From NCBI GenBank assembly GCA_033557675.1, contig JAWQRM010000452.1, forward strand, positions 1 to 22,524: a stretch of DNA of 22,524 nucleotides, in the 5' to 3' direction. Within the stretch, counting starts at the first letter, position 1; the number at the start of each line of letters is the position of its first letter. Position numbers and translations under genes: made by a program. The notes under the pieces are model-generated. The model was not told where the DNA came from and made no database searches. It saw nothing but the letters and a program-made list of their open reading frames with translations. This DNA comes from Coptodactyla brooksi (taxonomy: Eukaryota > Arthropoda > Insecta > Coleoptera > Scarabaeidae). Below, in pieces: positions 10,986 to 19,250 of this stretch.

Positions 10986-12687
10986 ATGACGAGGCGATTT
11001 CTATCTGATCAAGAAATAACAGAAATAAATGTAAATGCATCCGACGATGAAGATACTTCTGAGGTTGAAAATCATACCAGCGATGATACCGACTATGAGA
11101 AATCCGAAGCAGACTATGATTCTTCAGATAATGATGTAGTGCAAACAAGTACTGTGGTTCCTGTGCAGTCAAAAGACAAAGTGATATCTTGGATGTTAGA
11201 ACCTTTCCCCCAAAGACAACGAGCATCTAGTCAAGATCTAATAAAAATTACTCCTGATCCAACTAAGTATGCCATATCCTGAGTGAAGGATATTCTATTT
11301 GCCTTTCAAGTTATCGTGAACCCTACACTAAAATATTGTATTGAAAATGAGCAATATTGAAGGTCGGAGAGTGTACGGATGCGATTGGAAAGATCTATTT
11401 TTCATTATTTAGGAGCAAGTGACAAATTAGTTCCTATAAGAGAGTTATGGGAGAAGTTGACAGAAATTATGACTAAATTGTACTATGTAGGTGATGTTAC
11501 TGTGGTGATGTTAATGTTACTGTTGACGAACAACTTGTTAGCTTCAGAAGACGCTGTCATTTCAAACAATATATTCCCAGCAAGCTAGCAAAATATTACA
11601 TCAAAATATATACTCTTTGTGACAGTGATAGTTCCTAAGCCATAAAAGTTTATACGTGCAAATGTCTGGATGAAGCACCAGAAAACGATCAAGGGATGCG
11701 AGTAGTTTTAGACCTAACACATGAACTCGGAAGGCAAAATGTTACATGTGATAATTTTTTCACATCCAAAAGATTAGGTGAAATGCTCCTCAAAAGAGAA
11801 GAAGTGGATAGAAATTACACCTAAATTGTAGGTATAATTTCTACAATGTAGGTGATATTGTTACCGTTGAGGAACAACTTGTTAGCTTCAGAGGATGCTA
11901 TCCTTTCAAACAGTATATTCTCAACAAGCCAGCAAAACATGGCATTAAAATATGGACTCTGTGACAGTGGTAGTTCCTACGCCATCCACGCTCAAGTTCA
12001 TAGGGGAAAATATTCGGGTGAAGCACCAGAAAAAGATCAAGGGATGCGATTAGATTGAGACCTAACACACGAACTTGGGTGGGCAAAATGTTACATGTGT
12101 AACAAGTTTCACGTCCAAAAAAATTAGGTAAGATGCTTCTCAAAAGAAAACTTACAATATTAGGAACGGTTAGAAAAAATAAATCCAAACTTCCCGTGAT
12201 TACATTAAGTAAAGAAGTACATGATTCTACTTTTTGTTTTACCAAGGATACCAGAATTGTGTCATACGTGCCTAAAAAAAGTACAACAAGAAGCCACATA
12301 TGATACTATATTATCAACTCTACCAAAGGGACGGTTGATACGTTAGATCAAAGTATTGCAGCACTTACTTGCAAAAGTAAAACCAGTCGATGGTCTATTA
12401 TTTTGTTCTACAATGTACTTGGTGTTAGTGCTTATAATGTATTTGTGATGTCAAGAGAAAATAAACCTCGTACTAAACAAGCTACTGTCATAATAAAGAA
12501 AATTCAAGATCAACGTGGTGAAATAGCAGTGCCATCTACATCTGATGCAATCAGTAAAAATAAAAGAGCACGGTATAATATGTGTCCATCAAAATGTGAC
12601 AATAAAACAAGTATAACGTGTCTTAAGTGTAATAAATATTTGTGTAAGGTTAATGTCGTGTATTCTTGTCATCAGTGTAAAGATTAA
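10986..12687 (+). pseudogene. piggyBac transposase, multiply broken, core duplicated
   Basis: The ATG at 10986 opens a 98-residue acidic N-terminus (Asp/Glu/Ser-rich) ending PDPTKYAIS-stop, then VKDILFAFQ. The next blocks, GRRVYGCDWKDL (about 11360-11397) and SDKLVPIRELWEKLTEIM (about 11409-11470), are adjacent although some 70 residues normally separate them, so an internal deletion is inferred. The catalytic core then appears twice: 11451-11800 with VDEQLVSFR and TCDNFFTSKR, and again 11801-12140 with VEEQLVSFR and TCVTSFTSK. After the second copy the protein continues through LTILGTVRKNKS, SYVPKK and VDTLDQ (about 12334-12351). It ends with a Cys-rich C-terminal domain (seven Cys and one His in 12580-12684). 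The first and second catalytic Asp survive only in the first core copy; the third is the Asp of VDTLDQ. Stops and frameshifts throughout make it inactive. Confidence 0.75.
11451..12140 (+). repeat. tandem duplication of about 350 bp inside piggyBac transposase
   Basis: Unit one begins gagaagttgacagaaatt at about 11451 and unit two begins gaagaagtggatagaaatt at about 11800. Landmarks repeat at offsets of 344-348 bases: gaacaacttgttagcttcaga at 11528 and 11872, gatcaagggatgcga at 11687 and 12035. Both units carry independent substitutions, stops and small indels. Confidence 0.75.
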
Positions 12688-12813
12688 GCAATAATTGGAT
12701 GCACATCAAAATTTATTTGATATTCTCTCTTCTTTTTAGATTTAGCGTTTGTAATATTTCGAATATATTAATTTCGAGCTATGTTTGACAATCTTCTTGT
12801 ACCTGCATACATC

Positions 12814-12833
12814 GGGTCACTATCACCCGAAGG
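12814..12833 (-). repeat. piggyBac right terminal inverted repeat
   Basis: Plus-strand sequence gggtcactatcacccgaagg; its reverse complement matches 10765-10784 at 16 of 20 positions. Confidence 0.55.
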
Positions 12834-13071
12834 ACTGCAAGTATACAGTAAAACTAAGGAGAACAACAGTGTTAAAGAAAACTATTTTTATATTTCTTGC
12901 TTATTCTGAACAATCAGACTTCTAGAATTTCTTTATCAGCTCATGCTTCTAGACAAAACACAATTAATCACAAAACTGTATACTTTCCAAACAACAATTT
13001 CAAACGAACAATGGATTTTATGGCATAATGAACGTTAGGAACCTACAGTACCACATCACCTGTCAACGAAG

Positions 13072-13121
13072 GTAGGCGCAACAGATTTTTTTTAAATATA
13101 TAATGTTTGCTAAACTTTCAG
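13072..13121 (+). other. predicted 50-bp intron in 5' leader of first peptide gene
   Basis: The donor cgaag|gtaggc and acceptor aaactttcag|gtggc bracket exactly 50 bases. The acceptor lies 14 bases before the ATG at 13136. The same arrangement and length occur upstream of the third peptide gene. Confidence 0.45.
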
Positions 13122-13135
13122 GTGGCAAAGCAAAG

Positions 13136-13327
13136 ATGTTGCTGCGATATATCTCTGTCATCGTACTGATATTAGTTGTAAGAACTGCAGCATTTGAACA
13201 TCGTCTGTTGAATACTATGTTGGGCGTGAATGTAAGTGACGATCAAATACAACCCAACGCGATAAATGTGGGCTGCCTTACCGGATATAAAAAGATAGAT
13301 GGTGTTTGCAGAAAAATATGGGAATGA
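13136..13327 (+). CDS. small secreted peptide with one C-x10-C module
   Basis: The 63-residue product starts MLLRYISVIVLILVV, a clear signal peptide ending near Ala18-Ala19-Phe20. An acidic, cysteine-free spacer follows (about residues 21-44). The C-terminal loop is CLTGYKKIDGVCRK (Cys47 and Cys58, ten residues between). An upstream ATG at 13103 is in frame, but it would lie inside the predicted intron 13072-13121, so I chose 13136. The C-x-x-G-x7-C-[RK] pattern resembles the single disulfide loop of secapin, a bee venom and immune peptide. That is pattern similarity, not proven homology. The protein is probably exported, and role and target are unknown. Relatives lie 4.5-5 kb downstream; this copy has only one loop where they have two. 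The dead piggyBac ends about 300 bp upstream. No canonical AATAAA was seen close after the stop. Confidence 0.6.
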   Translation: MLLRYISVIVLILVVRTAAFEHRLLNTMLGVNVSDDQIQPNAINVGCLTGYKKIDGVCRKIWE

Positions 13328-14275
13328 GCAAAAGAATTAATATGTACGTCGAAGAAATATTTCTCAATATATTACGTACCGGTTAAAACGTGTTTAATTC
13401 GGTTGATTCTTAAACAGCAAATGCTTTCGAGTGGAAATAGAAATCCAGTTGCAAGCTATTAGCTGTGATAAACCACTCCAGCATATTTAAAAAATCTCCA
13501 TATTTATCTTGCCCTTCTCGCCTGGGAACTTTATTCTGTGACAATTTGGATAAATTTCGGATGTCATTTAAATAATACTACCGTAATTAGACACTTTACT
13601 TAACACCTAACTTAAATTAACATCTGTATAGTAGCGGTGCGATAAAGGCAACCAATAAATTTCTAGATATCTCCCACTAAAGGCGGGTGTGAATAGCACT
13701 AGCTTTTCTAGCCGCGACTAAAAGAATTCCTTTCCAGATAATAAAAGCGACTAAAGTCTCCTTTACCGAATACATTTAAATTCAAATCATAAATTGCTTC
13801 GTGTCTTAAAAGCTGGGGTCCTCGATTTTATTTTAAGGTATCTTTATGATGAATTGTTAGAATGATTGAGACGATATACTTCATTGAATTCGTTTGAAAC
13901 AACCGTTGACGAACTATTGAAGATAAAGTACCAAGTAACTGATGCAAATTCAATGGGCTGGTGTCCTCAAGCAATTGTAAGACTAGTCATTGTCAACATT
14001 GTTATTCATCTCTTGACTCCATTTTTACATTAGGGTTTTCGAAATTTTGACGTTACTTAGAAACAAAACGAATAAATATATGTCGTAAGCAACAATTAAC
14101 TTTTCGGGGTAAATTATTGAAAGCATTGTCGTTATCATTTCAGGTCTCACGTTTGTAGTTACCAAATTTAATTCTTGCAAATTATTTCCGGGATTCCGAT
14201 TTTTTTTAATTGAATTATACTAACTTAAAGTTAAGGTTAAAAAAATCTGTATTTCTTTCTGTATTTCTTAACCTA
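13328..14275. other. no gene seen
   Basis: Sequence downstream of the first peptide gene; no further cysteine-loop coding sequence was found on either strand and no repeat stands out. Confidence 0.4.
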
Positions 14276-14278
14276 ATA

Positions 14279-14580
14279 ATTGCAACCTCTTTAATTGGCT
14301 TACACTTCACATCACATCGGATTTAGCAACTACCAGTAGATTAATGTACCAACTTGATTTGTTGAAAGGAGTCATGAAGTTTAAACAAGCCATTTGAATG
14401 AGGTTTAAATAAGTTGCTAAGGTATAGTTTCTATACCTCAGCTAAAGTTGCTGAGGTATAGAAAATTGAGGAATAATAGGCAAGATACAAAAAATAAACG
14501 AAATTGAACTTGAAAAGTTAGAAAAAATAGATTAATTGCAACCTATTTAATTGTCTTACACTTTGCACATCGTATGTACT
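14279..14580. repeat. diverged direct repeat pair flanking a double hairpin
   Basis: ttgcaacctctttaattggc followed by ttacacttcacatc (from 14279) recurs as ttgcaacctatttaattgtc and ttacactttgcacatc (from about 14535), an offset near 256 bases. The hairpin cluster 14416-14464 lies between them. This may be two worn ends of one short element or a duplicated segment. Confidence 0.55.
14416..14464. repeat. three-arm hairpin with two alternative pairings
   Basis: The middle arm tttctatacctcagc (14428-14442) pairs perfectly over 15 bp with gctgaggtatagaaa (14450-14464). Its ctatacctcagc part also pairs, with one mismatch, with gctaaggtatag (14416-14427). The two folds exclude each other. Confidence 0.75.
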
Positions 14581-16658
14581 ATCCACATACCATCCAAATC
14601 GTTTAATGATCTCAGCGCAATATTGTGAGAAAATATGGTATTCAGGTCTTTCTTCTAGGTAAGTTTCGAAAAAACTAATCATAGATCAACTGATGTCAAT
14701 ATGTCCAGTCGCCATTTTCATTTCGCAATCCACTTTTGAAAATAAACCATTATAATAAATGCATTGTGCTCGATAATCATAACCAACTTTTATTTGATCA
14801 ACCATTTTGATTGTATTGTTTAATTTGATTTTTGGTTTGACATATTTGCATATGAAACTCATCAAGTAGTTGGGCATAAAAATATATTGCCAATCTCACA
14901 AGAAAGTACAATTATTTATATTCACGTCGTACCTTCGGTTAGTTGTCTGAATGTATAGATTAATATCAACTTAACCACGGACAGAACAAGTACATGGTTA
15001 GAGTTCATGGCAATATCGAAATCCATATCCTCTAACCTTTATATGTTTACGTATACTATTAATGTTACTCTACCGAGTTAAATTGCGTTCAGTGGTAGCT
15101 GGCTGTACATTTAAAAATGATTTTGGTTACTTATTTATTTTAGGTAACCAAACTTGCAGTATGGAAATTATTAAAATAAAACACCCTAACTGCGGGTGTT
15201 GGGTTGGGTTGAACTACAATTTATTCTGTATTCGTTTTAAAGACATGTCTTCTATATAAAGACATTTATAACTGAAATAAGTTGTTTTTAACTTATTAAT
15301 TTATTTATAATAGAAATAAGTTGTCCTTAAGTTATAAAGATATTTATAAGCATGCGTACTGATCATTTTACCATTTTAAATTGTAATTGACGAAGCCACA
15401 GCATATGCAAAGAACAAAACATATGCACAATTAGGTTATTGCCGAAGGTTCACTCATGGTGTATTATTACGATTACGATAATAATTTCTGCATGCCCAGT
15501 ATTATTTATTTTAATAAGTATAAATAATAGCATGAGAATATGTAAAAATATTGCTTTACAAAAGCAATAAAATATTGTTGTTGGATATATCTATTTCAGA
15601 ACTATACCTTAGAAAAGACGGAATATCTCTGCATAATGCAGTTTTATTATTATTTTGGTCTGTATGACTAAAGATTGCTTTTTTCATGTCGTTAAACTAC
15701 ACCATTTAAATAAAAACGGACATTTCATCGACATATTGCTAAATGATTTATTAAAAGATCATTTTGCTAAAAGATGTGCAACGTAATATTCGATCAAGTT
15801 ACAATTTAACAAATTATATTTCACTGGTATCTCGATATTCGATGACAAAGCTAGACTTGGTCAAACTGATCTTATTAAACCCATTTAGTGGTCGGTTCGT
15901 TTACTTTATTACTTACTTTTTTTTTTACTTTGTATTATTAAAGTAACCGATAGGTATAAAGAGAAAGTATTGCATTCGCAAAAAAATCGATGTCGAGATT
16001 TTGGAGGGTCTTGACGAATTAGGCTTTTTGTAGTCTATCTATGCTATTTTTGGTGGTTGGTCTGTCCATCCGTGTATCGTGTTTAGATTTCCACGTTAGA
16101 CTGAGTAAAACAATACTTTACATACAAGCTAATTATATAATCTGGTCACAATAAGTTTTTCGTAAAAATTGTACATATGGTTGAGGTACTTAACCTAAAA
16201 CTTTTTTTTTCAACTTTTTGTAACATAATATATTTTTGTAATCGACATAAAATTGTAAATAAAAAACTATAAGGATAGTATATGCTTAAAATCAACAGTT
16301 CTCGAGTTATAAGCATAATTGATAAAAATACAGTCATATGGGGCAAGAGGATATTTCGTTCCTAATCTCGGGTGTTACTCTCTTTGCAAAAAAAAAATTT
16401 CAAGTAAAGGTTGCATGACATCGAACTCTTTACAATTTGAAATAGTTTTTGAATATACAAAGTGCTCGGTTTATTCAAAAAACTATCCAACTTCAGATTT
16501 TGAAATGAAACATCCTGTATATTATAATATTTTCGAAGTCCTTGTAAGACCTGAGGGTCAGTTTAATTATTATATATCAGTTTTAAGTCGCACCATTTGG
16601 GCGTTATTACAAATTTTTAGGAAAAGATGACAGGTACGAATGGAATTTTTTACATTTT
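14581..16658. other. no gene seen; hairpins and possible MITE end
   Basis: Several perfect AT-rich hairpins occur: 15123-15151 (8-bp arms), 15276-15297 (8-bp arms), 15500-15529 (10-bp arms) and 15549-15569 (9-bp arms, 3-base loop). The phrase tgaaatgaaacatcctgtata near 16501-16521 resembles a transposon terminus, but its partner was not found. The frames at 15062-15259 and 16319-16630 have no support. Confidence 0.4.
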
Positions 16659-16660
16659 TT

Positions 16661-16709
16661 TTATATTTAAACCAGGAGCAAGGTAAGAGAAAGTTATGTA
16701 CGATATACA
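16661..16709 (+). repeat. dispersed repeat, partner at 22417-22465
   Basis: This 49-base stretch (containing aaggtaagagaaag) matches the reverse complement of 22417-22465 at 44 of 49 positions. The similarity fades outside. Confidence 0.7.
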
Positions 16710-16880
16710 CCTTCTAGTCTATGTTTCCACTCCATAACATTGTCATTGTCATTAATGTTTATTGCCAAAATTAATAGTACTGAAGAATTATCTAGGAATA
16801 TTACACAGGCTTGTTATAGAATTGAATTGAATTAGGGTTATTAAAATGTTTGTTTAGATTCTGCTTATCTCCAGGCTAAA

Positions 16881-17216
16881 TAATTATAGATTTTAGTAGC
16901 AAAATATGCTCTTCTGGTTTAATGTTTTATATTTTATTCAGCTTTGACTGACCTGAAGGTCAAGATACTAAAGAGTTCAGAAAAAGCAAAACGCAATAAC
17001 ATAAAACCTATAACAACAATACACAACACTCACGAAACTATCATAAATTACATCAAACGGACAGCAAGTCATGAAGAACAACCTAAACAGAAGAATAACG
17101 ATCTGACATATAAGAAGCTTCTGAGGATGGCCTTAAAAAGCCGAAACCGGTAAAGCTGAATAAAATATAAAACATTAAACCAGAAGAGTATATCTTCCTA
17201 CTAAAATCTACAATTA
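16881..17216 (+). mobile_element. Penelope-like element tail with inverted arm, 336 bp
   Basis: Arms at 16881-16945 and 17152-17216 are inverted copies matching at about 61 of 65 positions, containing ggtttaatgttttatattt in the left arm. Just before the right arm is a sequence that fits a type I hammerhead ribozyme (17115-17157). Hammerheads in the terminal repeats of Penelope-like retroelements are established knowledge, and inverted partial tails are common in that group. A 69-codon frame (16944-17153) fills the interior but overlaps the ribozyme and is rich in Lys and Asn; it is probably not functional, although it might be a worn end of an ORF. No reverse transcriptase or GIY-YIG domain is present, so this would be a truncated, non-autonomous insertion. 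A foldback MITE is the alternative. Confidence 0.55.
17115..17157 (+). ncRNA. candidate type I hammerhead ribozyme
   Basis: The elements fall in correct order. Helix I 5' strand agctt (17116-17120) is followed by the core CUGAGGA (17121-17127, CUGANGA) and helix II GGC...GCC (17129-17131 with 17140-17142, extended by two U-A pairs past a bulged C). Then come the core GAAA (17143-17146), a palindromic helix III ACCGGU (17146-17151) and the cleavage triplet GUA (17150-17152). The helix I 3' strand aagct (17153-17157) pairs perfectly over 5 bp with the 5' strand. Helix III closes without a loop, so activity would need a dimer or weak monomer folding, as described for Penelope-type hammerheads. 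One extra U (17128) separates the core from helix II, a departure from the textbook consensus. Predicted cut: between 17152 and 17153. Confidence 0.6.
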
Positions 17217-17643
17217 CTAAAATGTGTTCAAGAATTTTGAGAAATTGTTATACACATTTAATTGTAAATTTTAATACTATAACCAGCGTAATTAACATGT
17301 TATACTTAGAAATTGTTAGAAATTTACACTTAGAAAATGTTGTACTTATTAATGAATCTGTTTAGTTTCTAAATTCTATTGGTCTACAAAATGTAACAAA
17401 ATACAATTAAAATTCTTACGGGATAGAAAAAATAAACACAGGATGACTTAATCCAATATCTTATGTTGATAAACTGTATTGACGTAAGTTATAACATTCA
17501 ATTTATATTAATTATAATATATTTTAACTTTATGTTTAACTTTACGTTATGTTTAGTACGGATATTTACTAAAACTTAAAACGTTATTATAAGTGTAAAT
17601 ATTAACTATAACAAATTAATCTAAGCAGGACCATTTTCTGAAT
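17217..17643. other. no gene seen
   Basis: AT-rich spacer between the hammerhead-bearing element and the second peptide gene. No frame or conserved motif. Confidence 0.4.
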
Positions 17644-17666
17644 AGAAGGCCACACATTGGCCTTCT
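17644..17666. repeat. 9-bp hairpin upstream of second peptide gene
   Basis: agaaggcca (17644-17652) and tggccttct (17658-17666) are perfect reverse complements around cacat. GC-rich for this region and about 130 bp before the start codon. Could be a protein-binding palindrome or chance. Confidence 0.6.
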
Positions 17667-17792
17667 TATCACTGAATCCCACCACATCAGTTTTTATCGG
17701 ATAACGGTCACAGAATTCTGTGTAGTTCGGATGTGTTGTTAAAAGTATCGCGTCATTAGACTGGATACTTGAATGTTTCTTTCGAAAATGAA

Positions 17793-18008
17793 ATGCAAAT
17801 TTCCAGCAGTGTTTTTATTATTTGCTTGTTGATATTCGCATCCTTGTCCGTAGTGACTGTTATGCAGATTTGTCCTAGTGGAGAAATATTTACAAGAGGA
17901 TTGTGTAGAAAGAGTTCTAAAACGAACGGTACGTTAGGCCAAGTAATACGAATAATTTGCTTAGACGGTTACATAAAAATTGGAAATAAATGCAAAAGAA
18001 AATTATAA
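17793..18008 (+). CDS. small secreted peptide with two C-x10-C modules
   Basis: The 71-residue product opens at the first in-frame ATG, 17793; the frame is open further upstream but has no other ATG. Residues 1-23 form a signal peptide (SSSVFIICLLIFASLSVV). The mature part has two loops: CPSGEIFTRGLCRK (Cys27, Cys38) and CLDGYIKIGNKCKRK (Cys56, Cys67), both with ten residues between the cysteines. They are joined by a Thr/Ser/Gly-rich linker with one N-glycosylation site (Asn45). Both loops share the C-[PL]-x-G start and basic residues after the second Cys, so they look like an internal duplication of the module found singly in the gene at 13136. A basic C-terminus would suit a membrane-active or protease-binding secreted peptide, but that is inference. 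The third gene begins 144 bp downstream and no AATAAA lies between. I see no convincing 50-bp leader intron here. Confidence 0.65.
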   Translation: MQISSSVFIICLLIFASLSVVTVMQICPSGEIFTRGLCRKSSKTNGTLGQVIRIICLDGYIKIGNKCKRKL

Positions 18009-18096
18009 ATTACTGATTTCTGGTTTACTCTGTGCTTCCCTTCACAATCAAATAGACAAGTGTGGGAAAAAAGAAAGGATCGAACGTACAAAGAAG

Positions 18097-18146
18097 GTAA
18101 ATGTATAAATCAAACTATTTAAATGTTTAAAGAACTTGTATTTCAG
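18097..18146 (+). other. predicted 50-bp intron in 5' leader of third peptide gene
   Basis: The donor aaagaag|gtaaat and acceptor cttgtatttcag|tgata give exactly 50 bases, ending five bases before the ATG at 18152. Both splice sites are close to consensus. Length and placement match the intron predicted at 13072-13121. Confidence 0.5.
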
Positions 18147-18151
18147 TGATA

Positions 18152-18397
18152 ATGATTGCCAAACTATTTTTTTGGGTAATATTATTAACGATGATGATGT
18201 ACACAGAAAATAGTACACTACCATGCCCTGCCGGATATGTATTCGTGCGAGGACATTGCAAATCTAGAACATCAAATAATACGAATACAGGAAATGGTAC
18301 AAGCTATTATATAATTAGAGGGGTAAATCGTACTTGCCCTGAAAAATGGCAGCGAGTAATTGGTGGGCGCTGTAGAGGTGTTTCTGAAGCTAAATAA
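18152..18397 (+). CDS. small secreted glycopeptide with two cysteine loops
   Basis: The 81-residue product starts at ATG 18152, directly after a predicted splice acceptor at 18146. Residues 1-18 are a signal peptide (LFFWVILLTMMM). The mature part holds CPAGYVFVRGHCKSR (Cys25, Cys36, ten between) and CPEKWQRVIGGRCRG (Cys62, Cys74, eleven between). The intervening linker of about 25 residues is rich in Asn, Thr and Gly. N-glycosylation motifs fall at Asn20, 42, 48 and 59. The first loop keeps the Cys-Pro-x-Gly start seen in the gene at 17793; the second has lost the Gly and gained one residue. The pattern resembles secapin-type loops; homology and function are unproven. Defence, venom, salivary or reproductive secretion are all possible. 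An AATAAA overlaps the stop codon (18393-18398), close for a polyadenylation signal. Confidence 0.7.
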   Translation: MIAKLFFWVILLTMMMYTENSTLPCPAGYVFVRGHCKSRTSNNTNTGNGTSYYIIRGVNRTCPEKWQRVIGGRCRGVSEAK

Positions 18398-18398
18398 A

Positions 18399-19250
18399 AC
18401 GTAAAAGTATTTTTAGAATATCTAAAATGTTATCACATTTTGTCTTTTCTATGATAGCTGATTATATTTATAAACAAACATGTTTGTTTCATATAAAAAG
18501 TAGCTATATTTTTAAGCGTAGGTACATATATCTAATACATAGCTTATGTAAGTAGCTTTCATTGTTCTTATTTGTTAATGTTTCAACAGATTAAATATTA
18601 AATAATACACCACAAGAATTTGAGATTTATTTGTCAAGCACTGAAAAATGTATATCTAGTAACAGGTCGTCAAGTAAAGGCTCATAGCTTTCTCTGAAGA
18701 CTTTTTAAAACGGCGTGACTATAAATAATTACAACAGTCTTCTTTCACTGAAAATGAAAATTTTATATGTTACAGAAGAATTTATTACTTGTAATAGAAT
18801 TCAATTTTGTTACTCAAATAAAATTACCCAGAACTTTTCAACTAAAACCGTGTTTAATGATTTATATCAAATTATTCAACATTCCTGGCGTACGATGTAA
18901 ATCTAAACAAGAACTCACCAACCATTGGCAGCAATTTTGAATTAATATTAAATGTATCAAGAACAATCCGAATTTCGCAAATGTTGGTGCACAATCATTG
19001 ACTAGATTAAATTACTCACTAATTACATAACCACAATAATCAGAATTAAAGATCATAAACTTAACAATTTGAAATTGTAAATTAAATAATTTGTCGCTTA
19101 GTGCAGTAATATTGACTCTAGAAATTATTTTGTATTCGTTTATGCAATACATCTCATGAAATAGTATTTTTTCTCACGAAAGAGACTGTTGTGAGAATTT
19201 TAAATCTTAATGATGGTTTTAACATGGTCGAAATGTAGATCAACTGTAAC
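18399..19250. other. no gene seen
   Basis: No further cysteine-loop peptide was found downstream of the third gene. The frame at 18715-18900 lacks an ATG and has no motif. A short palindrome aaacaaacatgtttgttt lies at about 18472-18489. Confidence 0.4.

Larger units (their letters stand above)
10765..12833 (+). mobile_element. degraded piggyBac-type DNA transposon
   Basis: The left end at 10765-10784 reads ccctcgggtcattatgaccc. The right end at 12814-12833, reverse complemented, reads ccttcgggtgatagtgaccc, matching at 16 of 20 positions. Between them lies a broken piggyBac transposase on the plus strand. Size (about 2.07 kb) fits an ordinary piggyBac-like element. The TTAA target duplication expected of the superfamily is not present directly against either end, so either the outermost bases have mutated or the true ends lie a few bases out. 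The 5' untranslated part contains a tatata at about 10953, possibly the old promoter. Confidence 0.7.

Noticed and set aside
11898..12299. 133-codon minus-strand frame, the longest in the window
   Set aside because: It is antisense to the second copy of the piggyBac core, which has clear motifs on the plus strand.
13103..13135. Upstream ATG adding 11 residues to the first peptide
   Set aside because: It would lie inside the predicted 50-bp intron, and the added residues would place charged sequence before the signal peptide.
15062..15259. 65-codon frame with five cysteines, considered as another secreted peptide
   Set aside because: It has no convincing signal peptide, and cysteine spacing does not match the C-x10-C module.
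16319..16630. 103-codon plus-strand frame
   Set aside because: It starts with TTG rather than ATG, has no signal peptide or family motif, and runs across a possible transposon end near 16515.
16944..17153. 69-codon Lys/Asn-rich frame as a gene
   Set aside because: It spans the inside of the inverted-arm element and overlaps the hammerhead candidate; composition follows the AT-rich sequence.
17669..17679. gaatccc read on minus as an NF-kappaB-like site upstream of the second peptide gene
   Set aside because: Only about seven of ten positions fit a kappaB consensus, which is expected by chance; not enough to claim immune regulation.
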